From: Streptomyces sp. NRRL S-31
Lineage (GTDB): Bacteria > Actinomycetota > Actinomycetes > Streptomycetales > Streptomycetaceae
Length of the DNA stretch: 64,000 nt
Reading direction: 5' to 3'
NCBI RefSeq assembly: GCF_000718775.1
Contig: NZ_JOCB01000004.1
Location: 69,304-133,303, forward strand
In this document: positions 29,862-38,958 of the stretch, one piece after another
Numbering within the stretch: the first letter of the stretch is position 1
Layout: the number at the start of each line of letters is the position of its first letter
The notes under the pieces: generated by a model
Told to the model about the DNA's origin: nothing
Database searches by the model: none
Seen by the model: the letters and a program-made list of their open reading frames with translations, nothing else
Program-made: the position numbers and the translations under genes

Positions 29862-29943
29862 CCGCCCCCCAGAGATCGCTTCCGGTCAAGGAGGACGCGG
29901 CCGGCCCCGATCCGGTTCGCCTCACAGCCCGCGCCCGCCCGCG

Positions 29944-29980
29944 GTGACCGGACGGAAAAGGCCCGTGACCACGCGGCAAC
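29944..29980 (+). promoter_or_regulatory. GlnR-type box upstream of the siroheme chelatase
   Basis: GTGAC-n6-GAAAA-n5-GTGAC-n6-GCAAC. Both gTnAC halves are perfect and both GaAAC halves match 4/5; the middle spacer is five rather than six. It lies 34-70 bp before the chelatase start. Siroheme is the NirB cofactor, so co-control with the nir operon makes sense. Confidence 0.6.
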
Positions 29981-30013
29981 GGGGGTGCAATCCGCGGCGG
30001 TCAGTATCGTGCC

Positions 30014-30802
30014 ATGACGGCCTCGATCCCACCCGGCCCCGGCGGCGGGCCCGCCTTCCCACCCGGCCGCCCGGCACCGCCCGCCCTGGTCCTGGTCGCC
30101 CACGGCAGCCGCGACCCCCGGGCGCTCACCACCGTACGGGCCCTGGCGGCACGGGTACGGCGGCTGCGCCCGGGCCTCGCCGTGCGCCTCGGCCACATCG
30201 AGCTGAACGAGCCGCTGCTCCCCGCCACCCTGGCCGCCCTCGGCGACACGCCCGCCGTCCTGGTCCCGCTCCTCCTCGCCCGCGGCCACCACGTCAAGCG
30301 GGACATACCCGAGCTGGCCGCCGCCGCCCGCGTCCGCGCGCGCGTGGCCGCGCCGCTCGGACCGCACCCGCTGCTCGCCGAGGCCCTGCACGCCCGGCTG
30401 CTCGAGGCGGGCTGGCCTGCCGCCCTGGGGGACACCGGGCGCCGGTCGACCGCCGTGGTCCTCGCCGCGGCCGGCTCCCGCGACCCGGACTCGGCCGCCG
30501 ACACCCGCCGCACGGCCCGCCTGCTGGCCGACCGCCTGGGCGTCCCCGTCGTCCCCGCGTACGCCTCGGCCGCGTCCCCGGCCGTCCCCACGGCCCTGCG
30601 CGCCCTGGCGGCCCGCGGCCGGCACCGGGTGGCCGTCGCGTCCTGCTTCACGGCGCCGGGCCGTTTCGCGGCCCAGTGCGCGGCCGGTTCCCCGTGGCTC
30701 GCGTCGGCACCACTGGGAGCGCACGAGGCGATGGCACGCCTGGTCCTCCACCGCTACGAACAGACACAACGGGCACGAGAGCCCCAACTGGCCTCGGCCT
30801 GA
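30014..30802 (+). CDS. Sirohydrochlorin chelatase (CbiX/SirB family)
   Basis: Inserts iron (or cobalt) into sirohydrochlorin, the last step of siroheme synthesis. 262 residues with two tandem CbiX-like halves: [21 protein letters not shown] with the metal-binding His, [14 protein letters not shown], and the second copy [21 protein letters not shown], where the His is Ala. The C-terminal [12 protein letters not shown] is typical of actinobacterial members. The product is needed by NirB, and a GlnR-like box upstream links it to nitrogen control. No ribosome site precedes the ATG and CAGTAT lies six bases upstream, so a leaderless message is possible. Confidence 0.88.
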   Translation: MTASIPPGPGGGPAFPPGRPAPPALVLVAHGSRDPRALTTVRALAARVRRLRPGLAVRLGHIELNEPLLPATLAALGDTPAVLVPLLLARGHHVKRDIPELAAAARVRARVAAPLGPHPLLAEALHARLLEAGWPAALGDTGRRSTAVVLAAAGSRDPDSAADTRRTARLLADRLGVPVVPAYASAASPAVPTALRALAARGRHRVAVASCFTAPGRFAAQCAAGSPWLASAPLGAHEAMARLVLHRYEQTQRAREPQLASA

Positions 30803-30975
30803 AGGACACCCGACACCCCGCCCCGGCACTGCGCCCCGACTCCGGCAGGAGGCCCGGCAGCACTCCGCACCCCGCAGCGCACCCAACCTCCTCAGCCACC
30901 CCGTGGGGCACCCGGCCACCCCGCAGACACCCCCGCCCAGCCCCCGCAGGGCGCCCGTATGTCAGGGGTGCCCCG

Positions 30976-30981
30976 TACTGT
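30976..30981 (+). promoter_or_regulatory. Leaderless-type -10 element for dgt
   Basis: TACTGT fits the Streptomyces -10 pattern TAnnnT and ends six bases before the dgt ATG. No Shine-Dalgarno sequence is present, so transcription should begin at or next to the start codon. The preceding 30803-30975 stretch shows only C-rich low complexity. Confidence 0.55.
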
Positions 30982-30987
30982 CGAGTC

Positions 30988-32283
30988 ATGGAAGGCACCG
31001 CAGGTACCCGCACCGCACGTTCCCCCTCCTCGGCGTACGACCAGGCGTCGGCCGAACGCTGGGCCCCCGAACCCGACAAGCGCCCGGGCCGTACGGCCTT
31101 CCAGCGGGACCGTGCCCGCGTCCTCCACTCCGCCGCCCTGCGCCGGCTGGCCGGCAAGACCCAGGTCGTCACCCCGGGGACCCGCGGCTCCGCCTGGGAC
31201 GCCAGCCCCAGGACCCGCCTGACCCACTCCCTGGAGTGCGCCCAGGTCGGCCGTGAGCTGGGCGCGGCCCTCGGCTGCGACCCCGACCTGGTGGAGGCGG
31301 CCTGCCTCTCCCACGACCTCGGCCACCCGCCCTTCGGTCACAACGGCGAGAGCGCGCTGAACGAGTTCGCCGACGACTGCGGCGGCTTCGAGGGCAACGC
31401 CCAGTCCCTGCGGCTCCTCACCCGCATCGAGCCCAAGCGCTTCACCGGGGGCCGCTCCGTCGGCCTCAACCTCACCCGCGCCACCCTCGACGCCGCCACC
31501 AAGTACCCCTGGCCGCGCGGCGCCCACCCCACCGACCCGGCGTCCCCGAAGTTCGGCGTGTACGAGGACGACCGCCCGGTGTTCGACTGGGTCCGGGCCC
31601 ACGCCCCCGCCACCCGCACCTGCTTCGAGGCGCAGGTCATGGACTGGTCGGACGACGTGGCGTACTCGGTGCACGACGTCGAGGACGGCCTGCACGCCGG
31701 TCACATCGACCCCGGCTCCCTGCGCTCCGGGCCGGAGCGGCGGGCGGTGTTCGAGGTGGCCGTCGGCCGCTACGTCCCCGCTGACACCGACCCCGCCGAG
31801 CTGGCCGAGGCCCTCGACCGGCTCCAGGACGAGGAGTGGTGGCCGCACGGCTACGACGGCTCGGCCGTCGCCCAGGCCCGGCTGAAGGACGCCACCAGCC
31901 AGCTCATCGGGCGGTTCTGCCTGGCCGCCGAGGCCGCCACCCGCACGGCGTACGGCACCGGGCGGCTCACCCGCTACGGCGCCCGGCTGGTCGTCCCGCG
32001 CGCCACCCGCCTGGAGTGCGCGGTGCTCAAGGCCGTCGCGGACCGGTACGTGATGCAGCGCGCCGAGCAGGAGCGGCTCCGCGCCGACCAGCGGGTGATC
32101 GTCGCGGAGCTGGCCGAGGCGCTGACCGCCCGCGCGCCCGACGGCCTGGACCCCCAGTTCCGGGCGCTGTTCGACGCGGCGGGTGACGACCGGTCCCGCA
32201 AGCGGGTGATCATCGACCAGATCGCCTCCCTCACCGACGCCTCCGCCCTGTCGCTGCACGGGAGACTGACGGGGCATATGTGA
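30988..32283 (+). CDS. dgt: Deoxyguanosinetriphosphate triphosphohydrolase-like protein
   Basis: HD-domain enzyme that removes triphosphate from dGTP or other dNTPs, controlling nucleotide pools. 431 residues. The HD site is complete: [16 protein letters not shown] (first His), [17 protein letters not shown] (HD pair) and [17 protein letters not shown] (final Asp). The N-terminal [27 protein letters not shown] is the family hallmark. The ATG at 30988 is preferred over upstream in-frame codons because the promoter element sits directly before it. It lies in the dgt-flavoprotein-dnaG run, a common actinobacterial neighbourhood. Confidence 0.93.
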   Translation: MEGTAGTRTARSPSSAYDQASAERWAPEPDKRPGRTAFQRDRARVLHSAALRRLAGKTQVVTPGTRGSAWDASPRTRLTHSLECAQVGRELGAALGCDPDLVEAACLSHDLGHPPFGHNGESALNEFADDCGGFEGNAQSLRLLTRIEPKRFTGGRSVGLNLTRATLDAATKYPWPRGAHPTDPASPKFGVYEDDRPVFDWVRAHAPATRTCFEAQVMDWSDDVAYSVHDVEDGLHAGHIDPGSLRSGPERRAVFEVAVGRYVPADTDPAELAEALDRLQDEEWWPHGYDGSAVAQARLKDATSQLIGRFCLAAEAATRTAYGTGRLTRYGARLVVPRATRLECAVLKAVADRYVMQRAEQERLRADQRVIVAELAEALTARAPDGLDPQFRALFDAAGDDRSRKRVIIDQIASLTDASALSLHGRLTGHM

Positions 32284-32386
32284 GGGGTACGTGACCCGCC
32301 TGGCCTGATCGGGTCACACCCTCTTCCCGCAGCACGCCGCGTGCGGGACGCTCGCATGTGGCGGCACCCTTACGAGGAGGCATCAA

Positions 32387-33652
32387 GTGGTCGACGCGGA
32401 TCAGACATTCGTCATCGTCGGAGGCGGACTCGCCGGTGCGAAGGCGGCCGAGACGCTCCGGACGGAGGGCTTCAGCGGCCGGGTGATACTGATCTGCGAC
32501 GAACGCGACCACCCCTACGAGCGCCCGCCGCTGTCCAAGGGCTATCTGCTCGGCAAGGAGGAGCGCGACAGCGTCTTCGTGCACGAGCCCGCCTGGTACG
32601 CGCGCAACGACGTCGAACTCCACCTCGGCCAGACCGTGGACCGCGTCGACCGCGCGGCGAAGACGGTCCGCTTCGGTGACGACGGCACCCTCGTCCGCTA
32701 CGACAAGCTGCTGCTGGTCACCGGGGCCGAGCCGCGCCGCCTGGACATCCCCGGCACCGACCTCGCGGGCGTCCACCACCTGCGCCGCCTCGCGCACGCC
32801 GAGCGCCTCAAGGGCGTCCTCCAGCACCTCGGCCGGGACAACGGGCACCTGGTGATCGCCGGTGCCGGCTGGATCGGCCTGGAGGTCGCGGCGGCGGCCC
32901 GCGAGTACGGCGCGGAGGTCACGGTGATCGAACCGTCGCCGACCCCGCTGCACGGCGTCCTCGGCCCCGAGCTGGGCAACGTCTTCGCCGAGCTGCACCG
33001 CGAACGCGGCGTCCGCTTCCGCTTCGGCGTCCGGCTCACCGAGATCGTCGGCCAGGACGGCATGGTCCTCGCGGCCCGCACGGACGACGGCGAGGAGCAC
33101 CCGGCGCACGACGTGCTGGCGGCCATCGGAGCGGCCCCGCGGACCGCGCTCGCGGAGGCGGCGGGGCTGGAGATCGCCGACCGGGCGCACGGCGGCGGCA
33201 TCGTCGTCGACGAGCGGCTGCGCACGTCCGACCCCGACGTCTACGCGGCCGGCGACGTGGCGTCCTTCCCGCTTCCCCTGTTCGACACCCGGCTGCGGGT
33301 GGAGCACTGGGCGAACGCCCTGAACGGCGGCCCGGCCGCGGCCCGCTCGATGCTGGGCCGGGAGGTGGTCCACGACCGCGTGCCGTACTTCTTCACCGAC
33401 CAGTACGACCTGGGCATGGAGTACAGCGGCTGGGCGCCGCCCGGGTCGTACGACGAGGTGGTGATCCGGGGCGACGCCGGAAAGCGCGAGTTCATCGCGT
33501 TCTGGGTGCGGGAGGGCCGCGTGCTGGCCGGGATGAACGTGAACGTGTGGGATGTCACAGAGCGCATCCAGAATCTGATCCGTTCCCGGGCCCGGGTGAA
33601 CGTCGAGGCGCTCTCCGACCCGCGCGTACCCCTGGACGACCTCACCTCCTGA
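32387..33652 (+). CDS. FAD-dependent ferredoxin/rubredoxin reductase-like oxidoreductase
   Basis: 421 residues with two Rossmann motifs: FVIVGGGLAGAKAAETLRTEG (FAD) and LVIAGAGWIGLEVAAAAREYG (NAD). VYAAGDVASFPLPL is the FAD-contacting GD motif, and YERPPLSKGYLLG is typical of ferredoxin reductases of P450 and dioxygenase systems. The C-terminal domain is the usual small reductase dimer domain. The partner is not encoded here. GTG start at 32387 with GGAGG six bases upstream. Conserved placement beside dnaG argues for a housekeeping redox role; the electron acceptor is unknown. Confidence 0.9.
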   Translation: MVDADQTFVIVGGGLAGAKAAETLRTEGFSGRVILICDERDHPYERPPLSKGYLLGKEERDSVFVHEPAWYARNDVELHLGQTVDRVDRAAKTVRFGDDGTLVRYDKLLLVTGAEPRRLDIPGTDLAGVHHLRRLAHAERLKGVLQHLGRDNGHLVIAGAGWIGLEVAAAAREYGAEVTVIEPSPTPLHGVLGPELGNVFAELHRERGVRFRFGVRLTEIVGQDGMVLAARTDDGEEHPAHDVLAAIGAAPRTALAEAAGLEIADRAHGGGIVVDERLRTSDPDVYAAGDVASFPLPLFDTRLRVEHWANALNGGPAAARSMLGREVVHDRVPYFFTDQYDLGMEYSGWAPPGSYDEVVIRGDAGKREFIAFWVREGRVLAGMNVNVWDVTERIQNLIRSRARVNVEALSDPRVPLDDLTS

Positions 33653-33687
33653 CCTCCGCGCGCACCGGCACTGTCACCGCGTCCCCG

Positions 33688-33693
33688 TAGAAT
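33688..33693 (+). promoter_or_regulatory. Leaderless-type -10 element for dnaG
   Basis: TAGAAT, close to the consensus TAtaaT, ends six bases before the dnaG GTG, and no ribosome site is present. The geometry is that of a leaderless transcript starting at or near the G of GTG. No convincing -35 was found. Confidence 0.6.
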
Positions 33694-33699
33694 TCACCC

Positions 33700-35610
33700 G
33701 TGGCAGGACGGATCAACGACGAGGACGTGAAGGCGGTACGGGACGCGGTCCCGATCGACGCCGTGGTCTCCGAGTACCTCCAGCTGCGCAACGCGGGCGG
33801 CGGCAACCTCAAGGGACTCTGCCCGTTCCACGACGAGAAGTCGCCGTCCTTCCAGGTCAGCCCGAGCAAGGGACTCTTCCACTGCTTCGGCTGCCAGGAG
33901 GGCGGCGACACCATCACCTTCGTGATGAAGGTGGACCACCTCTCCTTCTCCGAGGCGGTGGAGCGGCTGGCCGCCCAGGCCGGCATCACCCTGCGGTACG
34001 AGGAGGGCGGGTACAACCCGGCCCACCAGCGCGGCGAGCGCATCCGCCTGGTCGAGGCACACAAGGCCGCCGCGCAGTGGTACGCCGAGCAGCTCGCCAC
34101 CAGCCCCGAGGCCGAGACCGGCCGGATCTTCCTCGCCGAGCGCGGCTTCGACCAGGCCGCCGCCGTCCACTTCGGCGTCGGCTACAGCCCGCAGGGCTGG
34201 GACCACCTCACCCGCTACCTGCGCGGCAAGGGCTTCACCGACAAGGAGCTGCTGCTGTCGGGGCTGTCCCAGGAGGGCCGCCGGGGGCCCATCGACCGCT
34301 TCCGGGGGCGGCTGATGTGGCCGATCCGGGACATCGGCGGCGAGGTCGTCGGCTTCGGCGCCCGCAAGCTGTACGAGGCGGACACCGGGCCGAAGTACCT
34401 CAACACCCCCGAGACGGCGATCTACCGCAAGAGCCAGGTGCTGTACGGCATCGACCTGGCGAAGAAGGAGATCGCCAAGTCCAGCCGGGCGGTCGTGGTC
34501 GAGGGCTACACCGACGTCATGGCCTGCCACCTGGCCGGCGTCACCACGGCCATCGCGACCTGCGGCACGGCCTTCGGCGGCGAGCACATCAAGATCCTGC
34601 GCCGGCTCCTCATGGACAACGGCTCGGCGCGGGTGATCTTCACCTTCGACGGTGACGCGGCCGGGCAGAAGGCCGCGCTGCGCGCCTTCGAGGACGACCA
34701 GAAGTTCGCCGCCGAGACGTACATCGCGGTCGCGCCCGACGGCATGGACCCGTGCGACCTGCGCCTGGCCAAGGGCGACGAGGCGGTCGCCGACCTGGCC
34801 GAGCCCCGCACCCCGCTCTTCGAGTTCGCGCTCCGCCAGATCGTGAGCCGGTACGACCTGGACACCCCGGCCGGCCGGGCCGCCGCCCTGGACGAGGCCG
34901 CCCCGGTCGTCGCCAAGATCAAGAACAGCGGTGCCCAGCACGAGGTCGCCGTGGAGCTGGCCGGCCTGCTCGGCATCCTCGACACCCAGTTCGTGGTCCG
35001 CCGGGTCGCCCAGCTGGCCCGCTGGGCCCGCGAGGGCGGCAAGGGGGGCCCGCAGACGCAGGGGCGGTCCCGTCCGGCCGAGCGGCAGTGGGCCGAGGCA
35101 CCGCGCCCCACGACCTCCGGCCCGGCCCTGACCCTGCGCAACCCGGTCTTCGCCGCCGAACGCGAACTGCTCAAGCTCGCCCTCCAGCGCCCCGAGCTGG
35201 TCTCCCCGGCCTTCGACGCCTACGGCCTGGACGAGTTCACGGCCCCGCCGTACACGGCCGTGCGCCAGGCGGTCGCGGAGGCGGGCGGCGCGGAGTACGG
35301 CGTCGAGGACCCGCAGGAGTACCTGGTCCGGGTCCGCGAGGCCGCGCCGGACGACACGGTCCGCGCGATGGTCACCGAGCTGGCCGTCGAGCCGATCCTG
35401 CGCCGCACGGTGGACGAGACGTACGCCGGCACGGTCCTGGTCCAGATCCGCCGCCGCGCCGTGGAGCGCCGCATCCGCGACATCCAGTCCCAGCTGACCC
35501 GCCTCGCCGCCGACGGCGACCCGGCCCGGCTGGCCGCCGTGCAGAACGAGGTCTGGGTCCTCCAGCAGTACGACCAGGCGTTGCGGGAGCGGGGCGCGGA
35601 GGCGCTCTGA
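33700..35610 (+). CDS. dnaG: DNA primase DnaG
   Basis: Makes RNA primers at the replication fork. 636 residues. Order: CHC2 zinc finger (CPFHDEKSPSF, then HCFGCQEGGD), catalytic TOPRIM core with VVVEGYTDVMACHLAG and FTFDGDAAGQKAALRAFEDDQ, and a C-terminal helicase-binding domain. A Gly/Arg/Pro linker near residue 450 (GGKGGPQTQGR) separates core and tail. The GTG at 33700 follows the leaderless promoter. It is followed at 228 bp by the sigma factor gene. Confidence 0.97.
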   Translation: MAGRINDEDVKAVRDAVPIDAVVSEYLQLRNAGGGNLKGLCPFHDEKSPSFQVSPSKGLFHCFGCQEGGDTITFVMKVDHLSFSEAVERLAAQAGITLRYEEGGYNPAHQRGERIRLVEAHKAAAQWYAEQLATSPEAETGRIFLAERGFDQAAAVHFGVGYSPQGWDHLTRYLRGKGFTDKELLLSGLSQEGRRGPIDRFRGRLMWPIRDIGGEVVGFGARKLYEADTGPKYLNTPETAIYRKSQVLYGIDLAKKEIAKSSRAVVVEGYTDVMACHLAGVTTAIATCGTAFGGEHIKILRRLLMDNGSARVIFTFDGDAAGQKAALRAFEDDQKFAAETYIAVAPDGMDPCDLRLAKGDEAVADLAEPRTPLFEFALRQIVSRYDLDTPAGRAAALDEAAPVVAKIKNSGAQHEVAVELAGLLGILDTQFVVRRVAQLARWAREGGKGGPQTQGRSRPAERQWAEAPRPTTSGPALTLRNPVFAAERELLKLALQRPELVSPAFDAYGLDEFTAPPYTAVRQAVAEAGGAEYGVEDPQEYLVRVREAAPDDTVRAMVTELAVEPILRRTVDETYAGTVLVQIRRRAVERRIRDIQSQLTRLAADGDPARLAAVQNEVWVLQQYDQALRERGAEAL

Positions 35611-35838
35611 CGGCGCCCGTCACCGCGGCGATTGCCGGCCGCATAGTCCGGCGGGCCGGGTAACCACCCGGTCACCGACCGGACGCAAAAAGTCACCGCA
35701 CGCCCCTCGTGGCGGTGTTGTGTCGTACCCCACACTGGGGGCGGTGCCCGAGTCCGCGGAGCGCAGGCCGTCGACTCTCCGCTCCCGCATACCGCTGCCG
35801 CACGCCTTCAGCAGCGAACTCCCTGGAGGTCGCCCCCC

Positions 35839-36999
35839 GTGCAGACCCAGACCGTCGCCGAGACCGCCACCAGCACCAGAGCCACCAGCACCGCCGGCAC
35901 CACCACGAGCACCACCGGCACCGCCGCGGAGGAGCCCGACGCGCGGACCGACGTCCTCGCGGCCGTACCCCCGCAGGACCGCGCCCACCAGCATCCGGAC
36001 ACGGAACCGCCCGCCGAGGCGCTCGCGGAGGAACCGGACGAACCCGCGGAGGCCGAGGTCCCGGCCGCCGCCCGGCCCGAGACCGGTGGCCCCTCGGCCG
36101 ACCTGTTCCGCCAGTACCTGCGCGAGATCGGCCGCATCCCGCTGCTCACCGCCGCCGAGGAGGTGGAACTCGCCCGCCGGGTGGAGGCCGGCCTCTTCGC
36201 GGAGGAGAAGCTGGGCAGCACCCCCGACCTGGACAGCCGGCTGGCGCACGACCTGGACCGGCTCGTCGTACTGGGCCGGATGGCCAAGCGGCGGCTCATC
36301 GAGGCGAACCTGCGGCTGGTGGTCTCCGTCGCCAAACGGTACGTCGGCCGCGGGCTGACCATGCTCGACCTCGTCCAGGAGGGCAACCTCGGACTCATCC
36401 GGGCCGTGGAGAAGTTCGACTACGCCCGTGGCTACAAGTTCTCCACCTACGCCACGTGGTGGATCCGCCAGGCCATGTCCCGCGCCCTGGCCGACCAGGC
36501 CCGCACCATCCGCGTCCCGGTCCACGTGGTGGAACTGATCAACCGGGTGGTCCGCGTCCAGCGGCGGATGCTCCAGGAACGCGGCTGCGAACCGACCGCG
36601 GAGGAGGTCGCCGCCCACCTCGACCTGGCACCCGAGCGGGTCGGCGAGGTGCTGCGCCTCGCCCAGGAACCGGTGTCGCTGCACGCGCCGGTCGGCGAGG
36701 AGGACGACGTCGCCCTCGGCGACCTCATCGAGGACGGGGACGCGGCGAGTCCCGTGGAGTCCGCCGCCTTCCTGTTGCTGCGCGAGCACCTGGAAGCGGT
36801 GCTGTCCACCCTCGGGGAGCGCGAGCGGAAGGTCGTCCAGCTCCGGTACGGGCTGGCCGACGGGCGCCCGCGCACCCTGGAGGAGATAGGGCGCATCTTC
36901 GGCGTGACCCGTGAACGCATCCGGCAGATCGAGTCGAAGACCCTCAACAAGCTGCGGGACCACGCCTTCGCGGACCAGCTGAGGGGCTATCTGGACTGA
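35839..36999 (+). CDS. hrdA: Principal-type (Hrd) RNA polymerase sigma factor, HrdA-like
   Basis: 386-residue sigma-70. A disordered N-terminal ~85 residues rich in Thr, Ala, Glu and Pro ([14 protein letters not shown]) replaces region 1.1. Then come region 1.2 ([16 protein letters not shown]), region 2 ([37 protein letters not shown]), region 3, and region 4 with [19 protein letters not shown]. Region 2.4 and 4.2 helices are close to the vegetative type, so it should read HrdB-like promoters. The length and place beside dnaG fit HrdA rather than HrdB, which is longer. GTG start at 35839 with GGAGGT eight bases upstream. Paralogues HrdB/C/D are elsewhere. Confidence 0.85.
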   Translation: MQTQTVAETATSTRATSTAGTTTSTTGTAAEEPDARTDVLAAVPPQDRAHQHPDTEPPAEALAEEPDEPAEAEVPAAARPETGGPSADLFRQYLREIGRIPLLTAAEEVELARRVEAGLFAEEKLGSTPDLDSRLAHDLDRLVVLGRMAKRRLIEANLRLVVSVAKRYVGRGLTMLDLVQEGNLGLIRAVEKFDYARGYKFSTYATWWIRQAMSRALADQARTIRVPVHVVELINRVVRVQRRMLQERGCEPTAEEVAAHLDLAPERVGEVLRLAQEPVSLHAPVGEEDDVALGDLIEDGDAASPVESAAFLLLREHLEAVLSTLGERERKVVQLRYGLADGRPRTLEEIGRIFGVTRERIRQIESKTLNKLRDHAFADQLRGYLD

Positions 37000-37027
37000 G
37001 GGGGACCGCCGCGCGCGGCGGCCCCCC
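37000..37027. terminator. Bidirectional terminator between sigma and ABC genes
   Basis: GGGGG-A-CCGCCG pairs with CGGCGG-C-CCCCC around CGCG, immediately after the sigma stop and five bases before the end of the convergent ABC gene. It can serve both transcripts. Confidence 0.7.
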
Positions 37028-37032
37028 ACCCC

Positions 37033-38958
37033 CTAGTCCACCTCGGCCACGGCCTGCGCGAACTGGGCCTCGTACAGCCGGGCGTAGGCCCCGCCGGCCG
37101 CCAACAGCTCCGCGTGCGCGCCCTGTTCGACGATCGAGCCGTTCTCCATCACCAGGATCGTGTCCGCGTCCCGGATGGTCGACAGGCGGTGCGCGATCAC
37201 GAACGACGTGCGGCCGGAGGCCAGTTTGGCCATCGCCTTCTGGATGAGCACCTCGGTGCGGGTGTCGACGGAGCTGGTCGCCTCGTCCAGCACCAGGATC
37301 ACCGGGTCGGACAGGAACGCCCGCGCGATGGTGATGAGCTGCTTCTCACCGGCGCTGACCCCCGTGCCCTCGTCGTCGATCACGGTGTCGTACCCGTCGG
37401 GCAGCGTCCGGATGAACCGGTCGGCGTGCGCCGCCCGCGCGGCCTCCTCGATCTCCCCCCGGGTGACCTCTCTCGACGCGCCGTACGCGATGTTGTCGGC
37501 GATGCTGCCGCCGAACAGCCAGGTGTCCTGGAGCACCATGCCGATCCCGGCGCGCAGGTCGTCCCGGGACATCCTCCGGATGTCGACACCGTCGAGCGTG
37601 ATCCGGCCCCCTGACACGTCGTAGAACCGCATCAGCAGGTTGACCAGCGTGGTCTTGCCCGCGCCGGTCGGGCCGACGATCGCCACCGTGTGCCCCGGTT
37701 CGACCGTGAGCGAGAGGTCCTCGATCAGCGGCTTCTCCGGCTCGTAGCGGAACGACACGTGCTCCAGCCGCACCCGCCCGCGCACCCGCTCCGGCCGCTC
37801 GCCCGGCACCGGATCCGCCTCCTGCTCCTCCGCGTCCAGGAGTTCGAAGATCCGCTCGGCCGAGGCGACACCGGACTGCACCAGGTTCGCCATCGACGCG
37901 ACCTGCGTCAGCGGCATCGAGAACTGCCGCGAGTACTGGATGAACGCCTGGACGTCACCGATGGAGAGCGAGCCGGAAGCGACCCGCAGCCCGCCGACGA
38001 CCGCCACCAGCACGTAGTTCAGGTTCGACACGAACATCATCAGCGGCTGCATGACACCGCTGTTGAACTGCGCCCTGAACCCGGCCTCGTACAGCGCGTC
38101 GTTCTGCTCGGCGAACTGCCGCGCCGACTCCTCCTGGCGGCCGAACACCTTCACCAGGGTGTGCCCGGTGTACATCTCCTCGATGTGCGCGTTCAGCTTG
38201 CCGGTGGTGCGCCACTGCTGCACGAAGTGCGGCTGCGACCGCTTGCCGACCCGGGTGGCGACCACGAACGACAGCGGTACGGTCACCAGCGCGACCAGCG
38301 CCAGCAGCCAGGACACCCAGAACATCATCACGAGCACGCCGACGATGGTCAGCACCGAGTTGATCAGCTGGCCCATCGACTGCTGGAGCGTCTGCCCGAT
38401 GTTGTCGATGTCGTTCGTCGCCCGGGACAGCACCTCACCGCGCTGGCGCTTGTCGAAGTACGACAGCGGCAGCCGCGACAGCTTGCCCTGCACGTCCTCC
38501 CGCAGCCGGTACATCGTGCGGTTCACGGCCCGGTTCACCAGCCGGGTCGCGATCGCCATCAGCAGGCCCGCCACCAGGAAGGTGCCGAGCGCGAGCAGCA
38601 GGACGTCCCCGACGGCGCCGAAGTCGATCCCCTTGCCGGGGGTGAAGTCGGTGCCCTTCAGCATGTCCGCGACGCGGCCCTCGCCGCGTTCGCGCATGGA
38701 GGCGAGCACCTGCTCCTTGGTGGCGCCCTCCGGCATCCGCCGGCCGATGATGCCGGCGAACACCAGGTCGGTGGCCTTGCCGAGGATCTTCGGCCCGATC
38801 ACGCTCAGGCCCACGCTGACGACCACGCACAGCAGCAGGCCGTAGATCGTGAGCCGTTCCGGTCGGAACCGGGCGACGAGCCGCTTGCCCGACCCCTTGA
38901 AGTCCATCGAGCGCTGGTCGGGTCCCCCGGCCATCATGCGTCCCATGGGACCGGCCAT
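37033..38958 (-). CDS. ABC exporter half-transporter (heterodimer subunit 2)
   Basis: 641 residues: an N-terminal type-IV ABC membrane domain with six helices and a C-terminal ATPase. Walker A is GPTGAGKTTL and Walker B is VILVLDEATSSVD with the catalytic Glu. The signature is altered to VSAGEKQL instead of LSGGQ. The altered signature here and the altered Walker B in the partner would meet in one degenerate site, the arrangement known for heterodimeric multidrug exporters (BmrCD, TM287/288). The start overlaps the partner's stop (ATGA). The N-terminus GPMGRMMAGGPDQRSMD is low-complexity. Substrate unknown (lipid, drug or peptide). Confidence 0.92.
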   Translation of the reverse strand: MAGPMGRMMAGGPDQRSMDFKGSGKRLVARFRPERLTIYGLLLCVVVSVGLSVIGPKILGKATDLVFAGIIGRRMPEGATKEQVLASMRERGEGRVADMLKGTDFTPGKGIDFGAVGDVLLLALGTFLVAGLLMAIATRLVNRAVNRTMYRLREDVQGKLSRLPLSYFDKRQRGEVLSRATNDIDNIGQTLQQSMGQLINSVLTIVGVLVMMFWVSWLLALVALVTVPLSFVVATRVGKRSQPHFVQQWRTTGKLNAHIEEMYTGHTLVKVFGRQEESARQFAEQNDALYEAGFRAQFNSGVMQPLMMFVSNLNYVLVAVVGGLRVASGSLSIGDVQAFIQYSRQFSMPLTQVASMANLVQSGVASAERIFELLDAEEQEADPVPGERPERVRGRVRLEHVSFRYEPEKPLIEDLSLTVEPGHTVAIVGPTGAGKTTLVNLLMRFYDVSGGRITLDGVDIRRMSRDDLRAGIGMVLQDTWLFGGSIADNIAYGASREVTRGEIEEAARAAHADRFIRTLPDGYDTVIDDEGTGVSAGEKQLITIARAFLSDPVILVLDEATSSVDTRTEVLIQKAMAKLASGRTSFVIAHRLSTIRDADTILVMENGSIVEQGAHAELLAAGGAYARLYEAQFAQAVAEVD

